This document shows positions 1-8,467 of a stretch of DNA of 64,000 nucleotides, one piece after another (within the stretch, counting starts at the first letter, position 1; every line of letters starts with the position of its first letter). The translations under genes and the position numbers were made by a program. Origin of the DNA: an uncultured Oscillospiraceae bacterium (lineage in GTDB: Bacteria > Bacillota > Clostridia > Oscillospirales > Oscillospiraceae); contig CANQHN010000003.1 in NCBI GenBank assembly GCA_947623745.1, positions 91,934 through 155,933 on the forward strand, given 5' to 3'. The notes under the pieces were generated by a model. It had not been told where the DNA came from. It ran no database searches and saw only the letters and a program-made list of their open reading frames with translations.

Positions 1-374
1 ATTCAGATTTCAACCTCCCTATACTGCAAATCGCTGGGATTTCAGTCTCTCTTTTCCTTCCCGGCGGACCCTTCCATCCTCATTTCGGCTCCGCCCTTCC
101 GATCCCTCCTATGTTGTGATCCGCCCCGGCTGTGCCCGTGGTCGCCCGGGGCGTACCGTGCGCAGGAAAACCCGGCGTCCCTTCCGCTTTTAAGGTCCGC
201 CGGTTTTCTGTGCCGGCTGCGCGGACTGACGGACCCGCGCATAATTTTACCTCAATACTATACACCTTTCCGCCGGGAAACGCAAGAACAGATTTCTGGC
301 ACCGGACAGGTTTTGAAGAATTTGCGGGTGGTAGCGGGCCGGCGCGGGATGGAGCTCGTCCCGGGAGAGCGCAG
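1..374. other. Intergenic stretch with no convincing gene
   Basis: No open frame here has a ribosome binding site, a recognisable domain or a composition that separates it from its overlapping frames. It lies downstream of the minus-strand Cys-rich mini-gene and its terminator. It could be the 3' or 5' flank of a gene outside the window. Confidence 0.5.
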
Positions 375-410
375 AAAAAGGCGCGGTCCTTATGGACCGC
401 GCCTTTTTTT
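375..410. terminator. Bidirectional Rho-independent terminator
   Basis: A perfect 10-bp stem (380-389 with 394-403, loop TTAT) has five A on its left and seven T on its right, so it can stop transcription from either side. It lies 5 bases past the stop of the minus-strand mini-gene at 416-568. Confidence 0.85.
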
Positions 411-415
411 ACCGC

Positions 416-568
416 TCAGCAGCCGCAGCCGTTGTTGCAGCCGCAGTTATTGCCGCAGCCACACCCGCAGCTGCCGCCGCACCCGCCGCAACAGCACAGC
501 AGGATGATGATCAGGATGATGATCCAAAGGCAGCCGCCGCCGCCCCAGCCGTTATTGCAGCACCCCAT
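416..568 (-). CDS. Cys/Gly-rich single-helix mini-protein (50 aa)
   Basis: The frame encodes 50 residues: a start MGCCNNGWGGGGC, a very hydrophobic Ile/Leu stretch (about residues 14-24), then a tail made almost entirely of Cys, Gly and Asn. RBS AGGAGG lies 8 bases before the ATG and a terminator follows the stop directly, so this looks like a complete small transcription unit end. Similar Gly/Cys-rich one-helix peptides (YjcZ-like) are common in spore formers; membership here is inferred from composition, not from a motif. It is 89 bases downstream of the SLH gene at 658-1746 on the same strand. The many cysteines suggest metal binding or disulfide cross-linking, which is speculation. Confidence 0.7.
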   Translation of the reverse strand: MGCCNNGWGGGGCLWIIILIIILLCCCGGCGGSCGCGCGNNCGCNNGCGC

Positions 569-657
569 AATGAGTACCTCCTGAATTTATGAATTTGAGA
601 GGGCTTTGCGCCGTTCTCAATCCATCTTATGCGCAGGAGGAGAAAGGGTGCCGGAAG

Positions 658-1746
658 TCAGCCGAGGTAGAGCTGGGAGAAGTTCATCAGCATGGAGGCC
701 ACCTCAGCCCGGGTGGCGCTGCGGTTGGGCTCCAGCGCGCCGCTGGTGCCGGCGGAGATCACCCCGCAGGCCGACGCCCAGGACAGGGCGTCCCGGGCCC
801 ACTCGGCGGACTGGCCGTAGTCGGAGCAGGAGCTGATATCCACCCGCTCCCGCAGGGTCATGCCCATATAGTTGGTGGCGAAGTTGTAGAGCAGCACCAC
901 CACCTGCTGGCGGGGGACGGCCTGGTTGGGGGCAAACTGCCCGTTCCCCACGCCGGCGGACACGCCGTAGTCGGCGGCCCAGCTGATAAAGGTGCTGTAC
1001 CACTGGGCAGCGGGCACGTCGGTGAATGTGGCTTTGGCGCCCAGCCGCTCATTTTCCGGGGAGCCGGCCAGGTGGAAGAGCACCGTCATCATCATGGCCC
1101 GGTTCATCTCACCCTGGGGGGCGAAGGTGCCGTCGCCCATGCCGTCGAACAGGCCGTTGAAGTAGGCGTAGTCCACCGCCGGGCTGTACCAGTCGGAGCT
1201 GGTCACGTCGGTGAAGGGGGCGGCCTCCTCCCTGCTGGCTGTACGCTTGTAGCTGCCCTCGATGCCGCCCGCGGCATAGCCGGAGCGGACGGTGATCTGG
1301 GCGGCGGTGTTCTCCCCCACCAGGTAGCGGTGTCCCGTCTCCAGCGCCGCGCCGGAGGCCACGGCCTGCCCCGCGGTCACGTCGATCACCGCGCCGCTGT
1401 GGGTGAGCGCGGCCTGCCCGGAGAGCATCAGGAAGCTCGAACCGGTCTCCAGGTCGATCACGTCTCCCCTGCCGAACTCCCGCTGGCGCATATCGGCGCT
1501 GTAGCTGCCCAGGGTGCCGCTGACAGCCCCCGCGGGCAGCTCCATCTGGTTGATCGCGTCGTTGTAGGTCTGCTCCATCTTCTCCTGATAGACCCCGTCC
1601 CCCTGGGCCACCAGAGAGGGGATAAAGGTCTTGGTCAGATAGCTCAGGGAGATCAGGCTGTCCCCCTGGCTGGCGGCCACGGCCGCGCCGGCCAGGAGCA
1701 GAGCCGCTCCCGCGGCCAGGCCCCACCGGACCAGACGCCCCCTCAC
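658..1746 (-). CDS. Secreted SLH-domain protein, coupled to rex
   Basis: 362 aa. The N-terminus (MRGRLVRWGLAAGAALLLAGAA) is a signal peptide or anchor. Residues about 60-165 form a beta-rich region of unclear identity (FecR-like in feel: LMLSGQAALTHSGAVIDV). The C-terminal half has three S-layer homology repeats: one from about 175 (FTDVTSSDWYSPAVDYAY), one from about 238 (FTDVPAAQWYSTFISWAADY) and a last ending ATRAEVASMLMNF. SLH repeats normally bind secondary wall polymers, so the product should sit on the cell surface. Its ATG overlaps the rex stop in an ATGA, implying translational coupling. No clear terminator separates it from the mini-gene downstream. Confidence 0.85.
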   Translation of the reverse strand: MRGRLVRWGLAAGAALLLAGAAVAASQGDSLISLSYLTKTFIPSLVAQGDGVYQEKMEQTYNDAINQMELPAGAVSGTLGSYSADMRQREFGRGDVIDLETGSSFLMLSGQAALTHSGAVIDVTAGQAVASGAALETGHRYLVGENTAAQITVRSGYAAGGIEGSYKRTASREEAAPFTDVTSSDWYSPAVDYAYFNGLFDGMGDGTFAPQGEMNRAMMMTVLFHLAGSPENERLGAKATFTDVPAAQWYSTFISWAADYGVSAGVGNGQFAPNQAVPRQQVVVLLYNFATNYMGMTLRERVDISSCSDYGQSAEWARDALSWASACGVISAGTSGALEPNRSATRAEVASMLMNFSQLYLG

Positions 1747-2390
1747 TCCTCCGCCTCCTGGGGAACACCCTGGGAGATGAGGTAGCTCAAGGTCATCAGG
1801 CTGTCAGAGAAGTGGACGTTCTCCACGATCACGTCCGGCCTGGCGGGCAGCTCCACATTGGTGAAGTTCCAGATCCCCCGCACCCCGGCGTTGGCCAGCC
1901 GCTCCGCCATGGGCACGGCGGCGCATCTGGGCACGGCCAGCAGGCCCACGCTGGCCGGGTGGCTGTCCAGGAACTCCTCCAGCTGGTCGGTGTGGTAGAC
2001 GGGCACCCCGTCCACGGTGGTGCCCACCTCGTCGTTCACGTCGAAGGCGGCCAGCAGCTCAAAGCCGCTGTTGGCGAATTTGAAGTTTTTCAGCAGCGCC
2101 CGGCCCAGGTTGCCGGCGCCCAGCACCACCAGGGTGTGGCCCCGGCTGATGCCCAGAATCTCCCCGATCTCCTCCCGCAGGCTGTCCACATTGTAGCCGT
2201 AGCCCTGCTGGCCGAACTCGCCGAAGCAGAACAGGTCCTGCCGGATCTGGGAGGCGGTCAGGCCCATGTCCTCCCCCAGGGCGCTGGAGGAGATGCGCAC
2301 CACGCCCCTGCGCTGCAGCTCGGTCAGGTGCCGGTAGTACCGGGGCAGGCGGCGGATGACCGCGATGGAAACCTTTGTCTGTCTCTTCAT
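1743..2390 (-). CDS. rex: Redox-sensing transcriptional repressor Rex
   Basis: 215 aa, the usual Rex length. The N-terminal winged helix (residues 1-80, with LTASQIRQDLFCFGEFG) is followed by a Rossmann NAD(H)-binding domain with GAGNLG at 91-96. Rex represses fermentation and respiration genes and leaves DNA when NADH is high. Here it is followed, with a 4-base overlap, by a secreted SLH protein, an unusual partner. I see no Rex-type operator (TTGTGAA-like inverted repeat) in its own promoter region, so autoregulation is not supported. Confidence 0.97.
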   Translation of the reverse strand: MKRQTKVSIAVIRRLPRYYRHLTELQRRGVVRISSSALGEDMGLTASQIRQDLFCFGEFGQQGYGYNVDSLREEIGEILGISRGHTLVVLGAGNLGRALLKNFKFANSGFELLAAFDVNDEVGTTVDGVPVYHTDQLEEFLDSHPASVGLLAVPRCAAVPMAERLANAGVRGIWNFTNVELPARPDVIVENVHFSDSLMTLSYLISQGVPQEAEE

Positions 2391-2447
2391 GATCCTCGCT
2401 CCAAATTATCCTGTCGCCCCGCGCAGAGCGGGGCACACGTTTCTTTA

Positions 2448-2476
2448 AGTGTAACCGATACGCCGCCGCTTGTCAA
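2448..2476 (-). promoter_or_regulatory. Sigma-A type promoter of rex
   Basis: On the minus strand: TTGACA (2471-2476), 17 bases, TACACT (2448-2453). The short leader contains a GC hairpin, GCCCCGC/GCGGGGC, near 2417-2434. Confidence 0.65.
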
Positions 2477-2516
2477 ATGGTTTCCCTTTCCTTTCCGCGC
2501 AGGGCGGCTCCGGGGA

Positions 2517-3236
2517 CTACATCAGGCGGACGATCTCCCGCTTCAGCTTGGCGATGATGCGCTTCTCCAGCCGGGAGATGTAGGACTGGGAGATGCCCAG
2601 CAGGTCGGCCACCTCCTTCTGGGTGCGCTCCCTGCGCCCGCCCAGCCCGAAGCGCAGGGTGATGATCCGCCGGTCCCGGTCGTCCAGCTGCTCCAGGGCC
2701 TCCCGCAGCAGCTGGCGGTCCACGTCGGCCTCGATGGGCTGGACCACCAGGTCGCTGTCGGTGCCCAGCACGTCGGACAGCAGCAGCTCGTTGCCGTCCC
2801 AGTCCGTGTTCAGCGGCTCGTCGAAGGACAGCTCCGTCTTTTGGACGGAGGTCTTGCGCAGGTACATCAGGATCTCGTTCTCGATGCACCGGGAGGCGTA
2901 GGTGGCCAGCTTGATGCTCCGGGCGGGCTGGTAGGTGCCCACCGCCTTGATGAGCCCGATGGTGCCGATGGAAATCAGGTCCTCGATGTTGATGCCCGTG
3001 TTCTCGAACCGCCGGGCGATGTAGACCACCAGGCGCAGGTTGCGCTCGATGAGCACCGAGCGGGCCTGCTGGTCCCCCTGGGCGTACCGCTCGATGAGCT
3101 CGGCCTCCTCCTCCCGGGTCAGGGGCGCGGGCAGGGTGTCACTGCCCCCGATGTACATGACCTTGCCCGGCGGCCGGAGCCCCAGCCGGGCCAGCAGCTT
3201 TGCCCAAAATTCCGATATTGTCAGACAGATCCCCAT
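2517..3236 (-). CDS. sigE: RNA polymerase sporulation sigma factor SigE (pro-form)
   Basis: 239 aa from the ATG at 3236, the same length as B. subtilis pro-SigE. The N-terminal pro-sequence ([20 protein letters not shown]) is followed by [12 protein letters not shown], matching the processing region cut by SpoIIGA. Region 2 ([27 protein letters not shown]) and region 4 ([25 protein letters not shown]) are intact. SigE is the first mother-cell sigma factor. It lies 14 bases after spoIIGA, with a G-rich RBS (AGGGGGG). In bacilli sigG follows directly; here sigG is about 39 kb away. Confidence 0.97.
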   Translation of the reverse strand: MGICLTISEFWAKLLARLGLRPPGKVMYIGGSDTLPAPLTREEEAELIERYAQGDQQARSVLIERNLRLVVYIARRFENTGINIEDLISIGTIGLIKAVGTYQPARSIKLATYASRCIENEILMYLRKTSVQKTELSFDEPLNTDWDGNELLLSDVLGTDSDLVVQPIEADVDRQLLREALEQLDDRDRRIITLRFGLGGRRERTQKEVADLLGISQSYISRLEKRIIAKLKREIVRLM

Positions 3237-3250
3237 CCTCGTGATCCCCC

Positions 3251-4108
3251 CTATTCCTTCCCTGCGAGCACCTGGTAAACTCCCCCGTCGGACACCGGGT
3301 TGGGGGACAGGGCCGCAAGTGCCCCGGTCTCCCTCTGGCCGCCGATCTGAACCTCGTCCAGCCGCACGGCCAGCAGCAGCCCCCGGTCCACCCCCACCGC
3401 CCGGTAGGGCAGCACCCGGAACCGCCCGGGCCAGGACCGGTTGAGCCGCTCCAGCGCCCCGGCGGGGTCGGTCAGGTCCTCCCGCCTCGGTCCGTTTCCC
3501 TCCGGGAACAGCCCCTCCAGGCGCTCCCCCTCGGCCACCAGCACCCCCCGCCCCGTCACCGGGTCGGACAGGGTGTTTCCCGTGTCGAGAAGGGCGGTGA
3601 GGGCGACTTCCCTTCCGGCGAATTTCAGGCGGACCGGCGTCAGCTCCCCCTGGGGACCAGCGTGCCGGCCCCAGTTCTGAAACAGCAGGGTCAGCAGGCA
3701 ATAGCACACCGCCGCCGACACCAGCACGATCTTCAGGTCCACTCCGGAGTAGAACACCCCGCCCCCCAGGGACAGTCCCCTGCCCCCCAGCAGGCTCGCC
3801 CCCAGCACGCCGCCGCCGAAGGCGCAGGCCAGGGCGAAAAAAATCAGCACCTGCCGCCGCCGCCGCCGGCTCCGGCTGAACGCGATCAGCACCATCAGCA
3901 CCCCGCTGGCCAGGCGGCACGGGGGGCGGGCCAGGAACCCCAGGCCGGGCAGAAAAATGGCCACCGCGTAGGCTCCGCCCAGCACCGCCCCCAGGGCGAA
4001 CCGCCCCCGCCGCAGCTCCTCCCCCGCCAGCTTGGCCGAGGCCAGCAGCAGCAGGTAGTCGATGACGGCGTTGAGGAGAAAGAGAGTGTCCACATAGACG
4101 ACGTTCAT
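3251..4108 (-). CDS. spoIIGA: Sporulation sigma-E processing peptidase SpoIIGA
   Basis: 285 aa from the ATG at 4108 (RBS GGGAGGAGG). The N-terminal half has about five membrane helices, beginning [20 protein letters not shown]. The cytoplasmic C-terminal half carries the aspartic-protease-like motif [11 protein letters not shown], with the likely catalytic Asp at residue 175. It cleaves pro-SigE in the mother cell after a signal from the forespore (SpoIIR). Its position directly before sigE confirms the call. An in-frame upstream extension exists but has no RBS and is not family-like. Confidence 0.95.
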   Translation of the reverse strand: MNVVYVDTLFLLNAVIDYLLLLASAKLAGEELRRGRFALGAVLGGAYAVAIFLPGLGFLARPPCRLASGVLMVLIAFSRSRRRRRQVLIFFALACAFGGGVLGASLLGGRGLSLGGGVFYSGVDLKIVLVSAAVCYCLLTLLFQNWGRHAGPQGELTPVRLKFAGREVALTALLDTGNTLSDPVTGRGVLVAEGERLEGLFPEGNGPRREDLTDPAGALERLNRSWPGRFRVLPYRAVGVDRGLLLAVRLDEVQIGGQRETGALAALSPNPVSDGGVYQVLAGKE

Positions 4109-4144
4109 CCCGCACCCTCCTCCCAGCTCAAACGGACAGGTATC

Positions 4145-4177
4145 ATTATAGGGCCCTGTCCGGGAAAATGCGGTCAG
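4145..4177 (-). promoter_or_regulatory. Possible Spo0A-type promoter of spoIIGA
   Basis: Minus strand: a perfect TATAAT (4145-4150) with CTGACC (4172-4177) 21 bases upstream. The long spacing recalls the Spo0A-activated spoIIG promoter of B. subtilis. A 0A-box-like GGTCGAA (minus strand, 4229-4235) lies further upstream. Only the -10 element is strong. Confidence 0.35.
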
Positions 4178-4238
4178 ATTAAGGGGGCGCGTCCATGGAG
4201 CCGGGCGTGAAATATTCTGCGAAGTGCTTTCGACCGTA

Positions 4239-4295
4239 TTGACAAATATGTAATATCGCGTTACGATATCGTTAGTCGATATCGTAACGCGATAT
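4239..4295 (+). promoter_or_regulatory. padR promoter overlapped by a 43-bp operator
   Basis: Promoter TTGACA (4239-4244), 17 bases, TACGAT (4262-4267). A perfect inverted repeat with 19-base arms (4253-4271 and 4277-4295, 5-base spacer) covers the -10 and start region. Each arm contains CGATATCG, itself palindromic. It is placed exactly where a repressor would block transcription, so PadR autoregulation of the 4.3-8.4 kb operon is likely. Confidence 0.85.
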
Positions 4296-4310
4296 AAAGC
4301 GAGGTGTCCT

Positions 4311-4622
4311 ATGGGAGCAAAAGAGCGCGGGCCGCTGACTGAGCCCATGTTTTACGTCCTCATGTCCTTCCTCCACCGGGAGATGTGCGGTACGGACGTG
4401 ACGGAGTTTGTCCAGAAGAAAACCGGAGGCCGGGTCTACCTGGGGCCCGGGACCCTCTATACCCTGCTGGGGAAATTTGTGGAGGAGCAGCTCATCGAGC
4501 AGACCGACGTGTCCGGCCGAAAGCGCACCTACCGCCTGACGGACAAGGGCCGCGCCGCCTATCGGGAGGAGCTGGAGCGCCTGCGCGCCTGCGTGGCCGA
4601 CGCCGAGGAGGAGGAACGATGA
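4311..4622 (+). CDS. PadR-family transcriptional regulator
   Basis: 103 aa. It is a winged-helix protein with the PadR core (LTEPMFYVLMSFL, then GRVYLGPGTLYTLLGKFVEEQLIEQ and SGRKRTYRLTDKGRAAYREELERL). PadR repressors usually respond to membrane or small-molecule stress and control adjacent membrane-protein genes. The gene begins just after the 43-bp operator and overlaps a mini-ORF by ATGA; three DUF2812-like membrane proteins follow on the same strand. Confidence 0.93.
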   Translation: MGAKERGPLTEPMFYVLMSFLHREMCGTDVTEFVQKKTGGRVYLGPGTLYTLLGKFVEEQLIEQTDVSGRKRTYRLTDKGRAAYREELERLRACVADAEEEER

Positions 4623-4729
4623 GCAAAAACACCTGTTGGAAAATCGTCTCCGTCAACGGGTACGACATGGCCGGGCTGGGACTGTTCATTACTGCCGCAA
4701 GGAGGTTTTATTATGAACCGCGTCTATAA
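4619..4729 (+). pseudogene. Vestigial mini-ORF resembling the start of the DUF2812 paralogues
   Basis: A 36-codon frame starts at the ATGA shared with the padR stop. Its first half, KIVSVNGYDMAGLGLFI, matches the opening of the three downstream paralogues (KLTPVSPYDVPGLESWL, KLVPVSLYDIPGLETWL). It then loses the pattern, runs across the RBS of the next gene and stops 17 bases inside it. I read it as the 5' remnant of a deleted fourth paralogue; it may still couple translation of padR to the next gene. Confidence 0.6.
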
Positions 4730-5921
4730 ACTCACCCCCGTCTCCCCCTACGATGTGCCGGGGCTGGAGTCCTGGCTGGAGGATATGTCCCGGAGGGGGC
4801 TTCGCCTGAAGAAATTCCGCCCCCTGTTCTGCACCTTCACCAGGGACACGCCCCAGGACCGGCGCTACCGGGTGGAGGCCCACCGGCGCGCCCTGGACGA
4901 CGACCTGCCCCGCTCTATGATCGACCTGTACGGGGAGTTCGGCTGGGAGTACGTCTGCGAGGTCAACCAGCAGCTGCTGATCTTCGCCGCCGAAGGTCCG
5001 GACGCCCCCGAGCTACACACCGACCCGGAGCTCCAGGCGGAGCCCTGGACCAGGCTGCGGCGGTCCATGACCGCCCACTGCGTGTTTGAGGCGGCCTGCT
5101 TTATCATCCTGCTGGGGCTGATGGCTGCGGCGGTGGTCAAAGACGGGCCGGTCCACTCCCTGGTTGTGGACAGCGGCCTGTCCGCGCTGATCTGCATCCT
5201 GTGTTTTATCCTCGCCCTCCCCTCCGAGTTTGAGGACCGGAGGCTGGTAGCCCGCATCGTCCAGCAGCTCCGGGAGGGCGTCCCCCTGGACCACCGGACC
5301 GTCTACCCCAGGCGCCGCCTGACCGCCCTGCTGAGCTTTCTGTGCGCCGTGGCCATGCTTGTCACCTTGGTGGCGTTCCAGTACGTCCTGCCCTTTCTGA
5401 GCCTGGACGGTGCCCAGAGCATCGACAGCCTCACGGCCTTCACTCCCCTGTCCCTGGCCTCGGTGGAGGGCTCCGGCTATGTGGAGGACCACTTTAGAGT
5501 AAACGGCGTGGACTACGCCAACTTCGCCGCCCGGGAGGACCGGGCCCCGCTGTGCTGGGAACAGTGGCGGGTGGTCCAGAGCGGGGCCGTCAACGGCCCG
5601 GAGGACTGGCACCGGATGGAGATCCACTGGTACGACCTGGCCTTCAACTCCCTGGCCGTCCCTTTGATCAAGGAGGAGTTCGACGCCTCCATGGCCCTGG
5701 ATTGGGACATCTGGTGGACCTCCAAGGTCCCCGCCGGGTGGTCGGCGGAGTATTACCTCCACGACGGCGCGGACTTCCTTGCCGTGGCAAAGCGGCAGGA
5801 GGGCAGTTTCCAGGTCGCCGCCGTGGCCGCCGGGGACAAGGCCGCCCTGGTGACCTACACCGGGGACGGAGAGCTGGCGGAGCACCTGGACGAGATCGTA
5901 AGGATGGTATCGGACGCATGA
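4713..5921 (+). CDS. DUF2812-like membrane protein, paralogue 1
   Basis: 402 aa with RBS AAGGAGG. Residues 1-110 form the shared cytoplasmic domain (YDVPGLESWLEDMSRRGLRL ... GWEYVCEVNQQLLIFAAE ... APELHTD). Three membrane helices follow at about 118-140, 145-165 and 200-222, then a long probably extracytoplasmic C-terminal part. DUF2812 proteins typically sit beside PadR regulators and have no established biochemical role. The stop overlaps an alternative ATG of the next paralogue. The domain name is assigned from the shared N-terminal pattern and context. Confidence 0.8.
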   Translation: MNRVYKLTPVSPYDVPGLESWLEDMSRRGLRLKKFRPLFCTFTRDTPQDRRYRVEAHRRALDDDLPRSMIDLYGEFGWEYVCEVNQQLLIFAAEGPDAPELHTDPELQAEPWTRLRRSMTAHCVFEAACFIILLGLMAAAVVKDGPVHSLVVDSGLSALICILCFILALPSEFEDRRLVARIVQQLREGVPLDHRTVYPRRRLTALLSFLCAVAMLVTLVAFQYVLPFLSLDGAQSIDSLTAFTPLSLASVEGSGYVEDHFRVNGVDYANFAAREDRAPLCWEQWRVVQSGAVNGPEDWHRMEIHWYDLAFNSLAVPLIKEEFDASMALDWDIWWTSKVPAGWSAEYYLHDGADFLAVAKRQEGSFQVAAVAAGDKAALVTYTGDGELAEHLDEIVRMVSDA

Positions 5922-5935
5922 AAGGAGGGATCCCT

Positions 5936-7132
5936 GTGGGAACCGTATACAAGTTCACCCGCGCCGGGCTGTACGACCTGGACGGTGTGCAGACTTGGCT
6001 GGACGAGATGGCGGCCCAGGGGCTCTTTCTGGTCCGCTGGGGGCGGCTCCGCTGTCTTTTCCGGCAGGACGCCCCCGCCCCCGGGACGCGCTACCGCCTG
6101 GACCCAGAGCGGGAGAGGCAGACATCCGCCCAACTGGCTGAGATGAAGGAGGTCTACGCCGCCTCGGGTTGGGAGTACGTCTGCGAGGCTCAGAGCGACT
6201 TCTACATTTTCGCCGCCAAGGACCCCTCCGCCCCGGAGCTGTACACCGACGGCGGCTCTATGGCCTGCGCCCTCCAGGGGCTGATGAGGCAGGCCGTCAT
6301 CACCCTGAGCTGGGAGATCATTGAGGTCCTCTTACTTCTGTACACCGCCCGGAAGACGGTGAATCATCTGGGGAGTGTACCCCCCGCCTTCGGGCTTGCG
6401 TCCCCCGGACCTGCCGTCTTTCTGCTTGCGGTCCTGGTCCTCCTGAGCCTCCTGCTCAATTTCTATTCCATGTTCCTCCTCTTCCGGGCCAGCCTGGCCC
6501 TGAAGCGGGAGGAGGCCCTTCCCAAGTCCTCCCCCCGGCGGCGGTCCCTGTCCCTGCTGGAGGGGTGGTCCCGGCTGGCCGCCCTTCTGCTGGGCGTGGC
6601 GGTGCTGGCCGTGATATGGCACTACCAGTCCATGGAATACACCGGCGATCCCGCCGAACTGTCCATTCCCCTCCCCTCGCTGACCCAGCTGGAGGACCAG
6701 CCCGGCCTTGACCTGGTCCCCTTCGACAGCGGCTATGGCTACGGCTTCCACCCCGAGGAGGGTACCTACCTCCACTCCGCCCCCTCCCTCTGGGTGCCTG
6801 TCCACTATGAGATCAACTTCACGGGGACCTCCGGCCTGTGGCGGAAGGACGTCGACCCCGATTACCCCTTGAACGAGCGGTACCTCCCACGGCTGCACCT
6901 GTCCCTGTACCGGACCAGAGGGGAGTTCTGGGCCCGGATTTTCTATGACGAGCTGGCGGACCAGGAACCCCTGGAGGTGGACTGGGCCGATGAGGCCTCC
7001 CGGAGCCCCGGCGGCGGCGAGCTGGTCCTCCGGCGGGGGAACCGGGTCATCTCCGTGCGGTACACCGGCATCCGGGATGTGGAGGAGCTGCTCCCCGCGC
7101 TGGAAAAAACCATGGGCGCGGACTGGACATAA
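5936..7132 (+). CDS. DUF2812-like membrane protein, paralogue 2
   Basis: 398 aa from GTG 5936, chosen because AAGGAGGGA lies 7 bases upstream; an in-frame ATG at 5918 overlaps the previous stop but has no RBS. The order is as in paralogue 1: N-terminal domain (YDLDGVQTWLDEMAAQGLFL, GWEYVCEAQSDFYIFAAKD, APELYTD), helices at about 115-135, 150-175 and 205-225, then an outer region containing VPVHYEINF. Sequence divergence is high in the C-terminal part, suggesting the outer domain has been diversified. Confidence 0.8.
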   Translation: MGTVYKFTRAGLYDLDGVQTWLDEMAAQGLFLVRWGRLRCLFRQDAPAPGTRYRLDPERERQTSAQLAEMKEVYAASGWEYVCEAQSDFYIFAAKDPSAPELYTDGGSMACALQGLMRQAVITLSWEIIEVLLLLYTARKTVNHLGSVPPAFGLASPGPAVFLLAVLVLLSLLLNFYSMFLLFRASLALKREEALPKSSPRRRSLSLLEGWSRLAALLLGVAVLAVIWHYQSMEYTGDPAELSIPLPSLTQLEDQPGLDLVPFDSGYGYGFHPEEGTYLHSAPSLWVPVHYEINFTGTSGLWRKDVDPDYPLNERYLPRLHLSLYRTRGEFWARIFYDELADQEPLEVDWADEASRSPGGGELVLRRGNRVISVRYTGIRDVEELLPALEKTMGADWT

Positions 7133-7146
7133 AGGAGGTTTTCCCC

Positions 7147-8385
7147 ATGAAAAAGGTGCGGAAACTGGTCCCCGTCTCCCTGTATGACATACCCGGCCTG
7201 GAAACCTGGCTGGAGGAGCAGGCCAACCAGAGCCTCTTTCCCGTCCGCATTGGCACCTGGGCCGTCTTCCGGGAGGGTGGCGTCCCCGGCACCCGGTTCC
7301 GGCTGGACGCCTTTGGCAATACGGGCACCGAGCCCACGGCGGAGCAGCTGGAACTCTACCGGCAGTATGGCTGGCAGTACGCTCTGCCCATCGGCCGGGC
7401 CTTCTTCCTGTTTTACAGCACCGACCCCGAAGCGGTGGAGCTCCACACCGACCTCCAGACCCGGGGCATGAGCCTGGGCCGGCTGGCAAAACAGCTCAGA
7501 AGCTATAAAATACGCACGTTTATCGCCTGGGGGATCGTCCTTCTGCTCTGCCTGCTGTCCCTCCTCCTGCCCCCCAGCCGGTTCGATGTCCAGCCCGACC
7601 GCTTCGCCATTCTCCCCCGGCTCCTGGCCTCTCTCTGCATACCATACGTCTTGATTGGGGTTCCCGTGGTGATCCTGTTTCGCCTGCGGGAGCTTCGGCA
7701 GCAGCGGATGCTGCTGGATCTCCACGACCGACTGAAAGCGGGCGAGCCCCCCGCCCCCTCCCCCGGCCCCAGCCGGAGCTTCGCCCGCACAGAGCTGGCC
7801 TTGATGGTCCTCTGCATCCTTTTTACTCTGTCTATGGCGGTGCAGTTTGCCATCCAAAGGCCGGTCCGGCTGGAGGATTTTTCCGCCCCCTACGTCTCCC
7901 TCACCGAGCTGGAGGAGGTTCCCTTGGTCACCTGGGAGGAGCTGGACGGCGGACCGTCCTCTTTCCACGAGGACAGCTATCAGGTCCGGCGCCGCCTGTC
8001 CCTCCTGGTCCCAGTGTGGTATGAGGTCACGCAGGACATGGTCAGCCCCCAGCTGGGGGAGATGTCCAACGGCTACTCCCCCGACCCGGAGGGCGGCAAG
8101 TACACATACAGCCCCGACCTGGACGCGGTCTACGCCCGGACCCTCCCCGCTTTCGCCCCCACCCTGGCCCGGTCCATCCTCCATGAGGAGCGGCTGGTCA
8201 ATATCTACTGGGTGTACGAGGAGCCGGACCTCCCCGGCCTGGACCTGGCCGTCCTGGCCCACGACGAGGACAGCCCATGGCAGATGGCCGCTCTGGTGAA
8301 GGGCGGAAGGATCGCTGTCTACCGCTACGCCGGGCAGGAGCGGCTGGCGGACCACCTGGACCTGCTGGCCTCCATGGTCCAGTAG
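7147..8385 (+). CDS. DUF2812-like membrane protein, paralogue 3
   Basis: 412 aa with RBS AAAGGAGG. The N-terminal domain (KLVPVSLYDIPGLETWLEEQ; GWQYALPIGRAFFLFYSTD; AVELHTD) is followed by helices near 120-140, 155-178 and 218-238, then an outer domain with VPVWYEVTQ. It is the last gene of the PadR-controlled operon; the patatin gene downstream has its own promoter. Confidence 0.8.
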   Translation: MKKVRKLVPVSLYDIPGLETWLEEQANQSLFPVRIGTWAVFREGGVPGTRFRLDAFGNTGTEPTAEQLELYRQYGWQYALPIGRAFFLFYSTDPEAVELHTDLQTRGMSLGRLAKQLRSYKIRTFIAWGIVLLLCLLSLLLPPSRFDVQPDRFAILPRLLASLCIPYVLIGVPVVILFRLRELRQQRMLLDLHDRLKAGEPPAPSPGPSRSFARTELALMVLCILFTLSMAVQFAIQRPVRLEDFSAPYVSLTELEEVPLVTWEELDGGPSSFHEDSYQVRRRLSLLVPVWYEVTQDMVSPQLGEMSNGYSPDPEGGKYTYSPDLDAVYARTLPAFAPTLARSILHEERLVNIYWVYEEPDLPGLDLAVLAHDEDSPWQMAALVKGGRIAVYRYAGQERLADHLDLLASMVQ

Positions 8386-8402
8386 CGGGAAACCAGGTAT
8401 AT

Positions 8403-8431
8403 TTGCAATTCAGGTTTGGAAAGCGTATAAT
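8403..8431 (+). promoter_or_regulatory. Promoter of the patatin-like gene
   Basis: TTGCAA (8403-8408), 17 bases, TATAAT (8426-8431), ending 36 bases before the ATG; RBS GGAAAGGA follows. Confidence 0.75.
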
Positions 8432-8467
8432 AGGGACAAACCAGATCACAGGAAAGGACGGTCTGCT

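Noticed and set aside
2391..2516. Rex operator for autoregulation
   Set aside because: No TTGTGAA/TTCACAA-type inverted repeat near the promoter.
2517..4115. One 532-codon frame that appears to fuse SpoIIGA and SigE
   Set aside because: Its first part is an out-of-frame reading of spoIIGA; the true spoIIGA frame ends at 3251 and sigE starts at 3236 with its own RBS.
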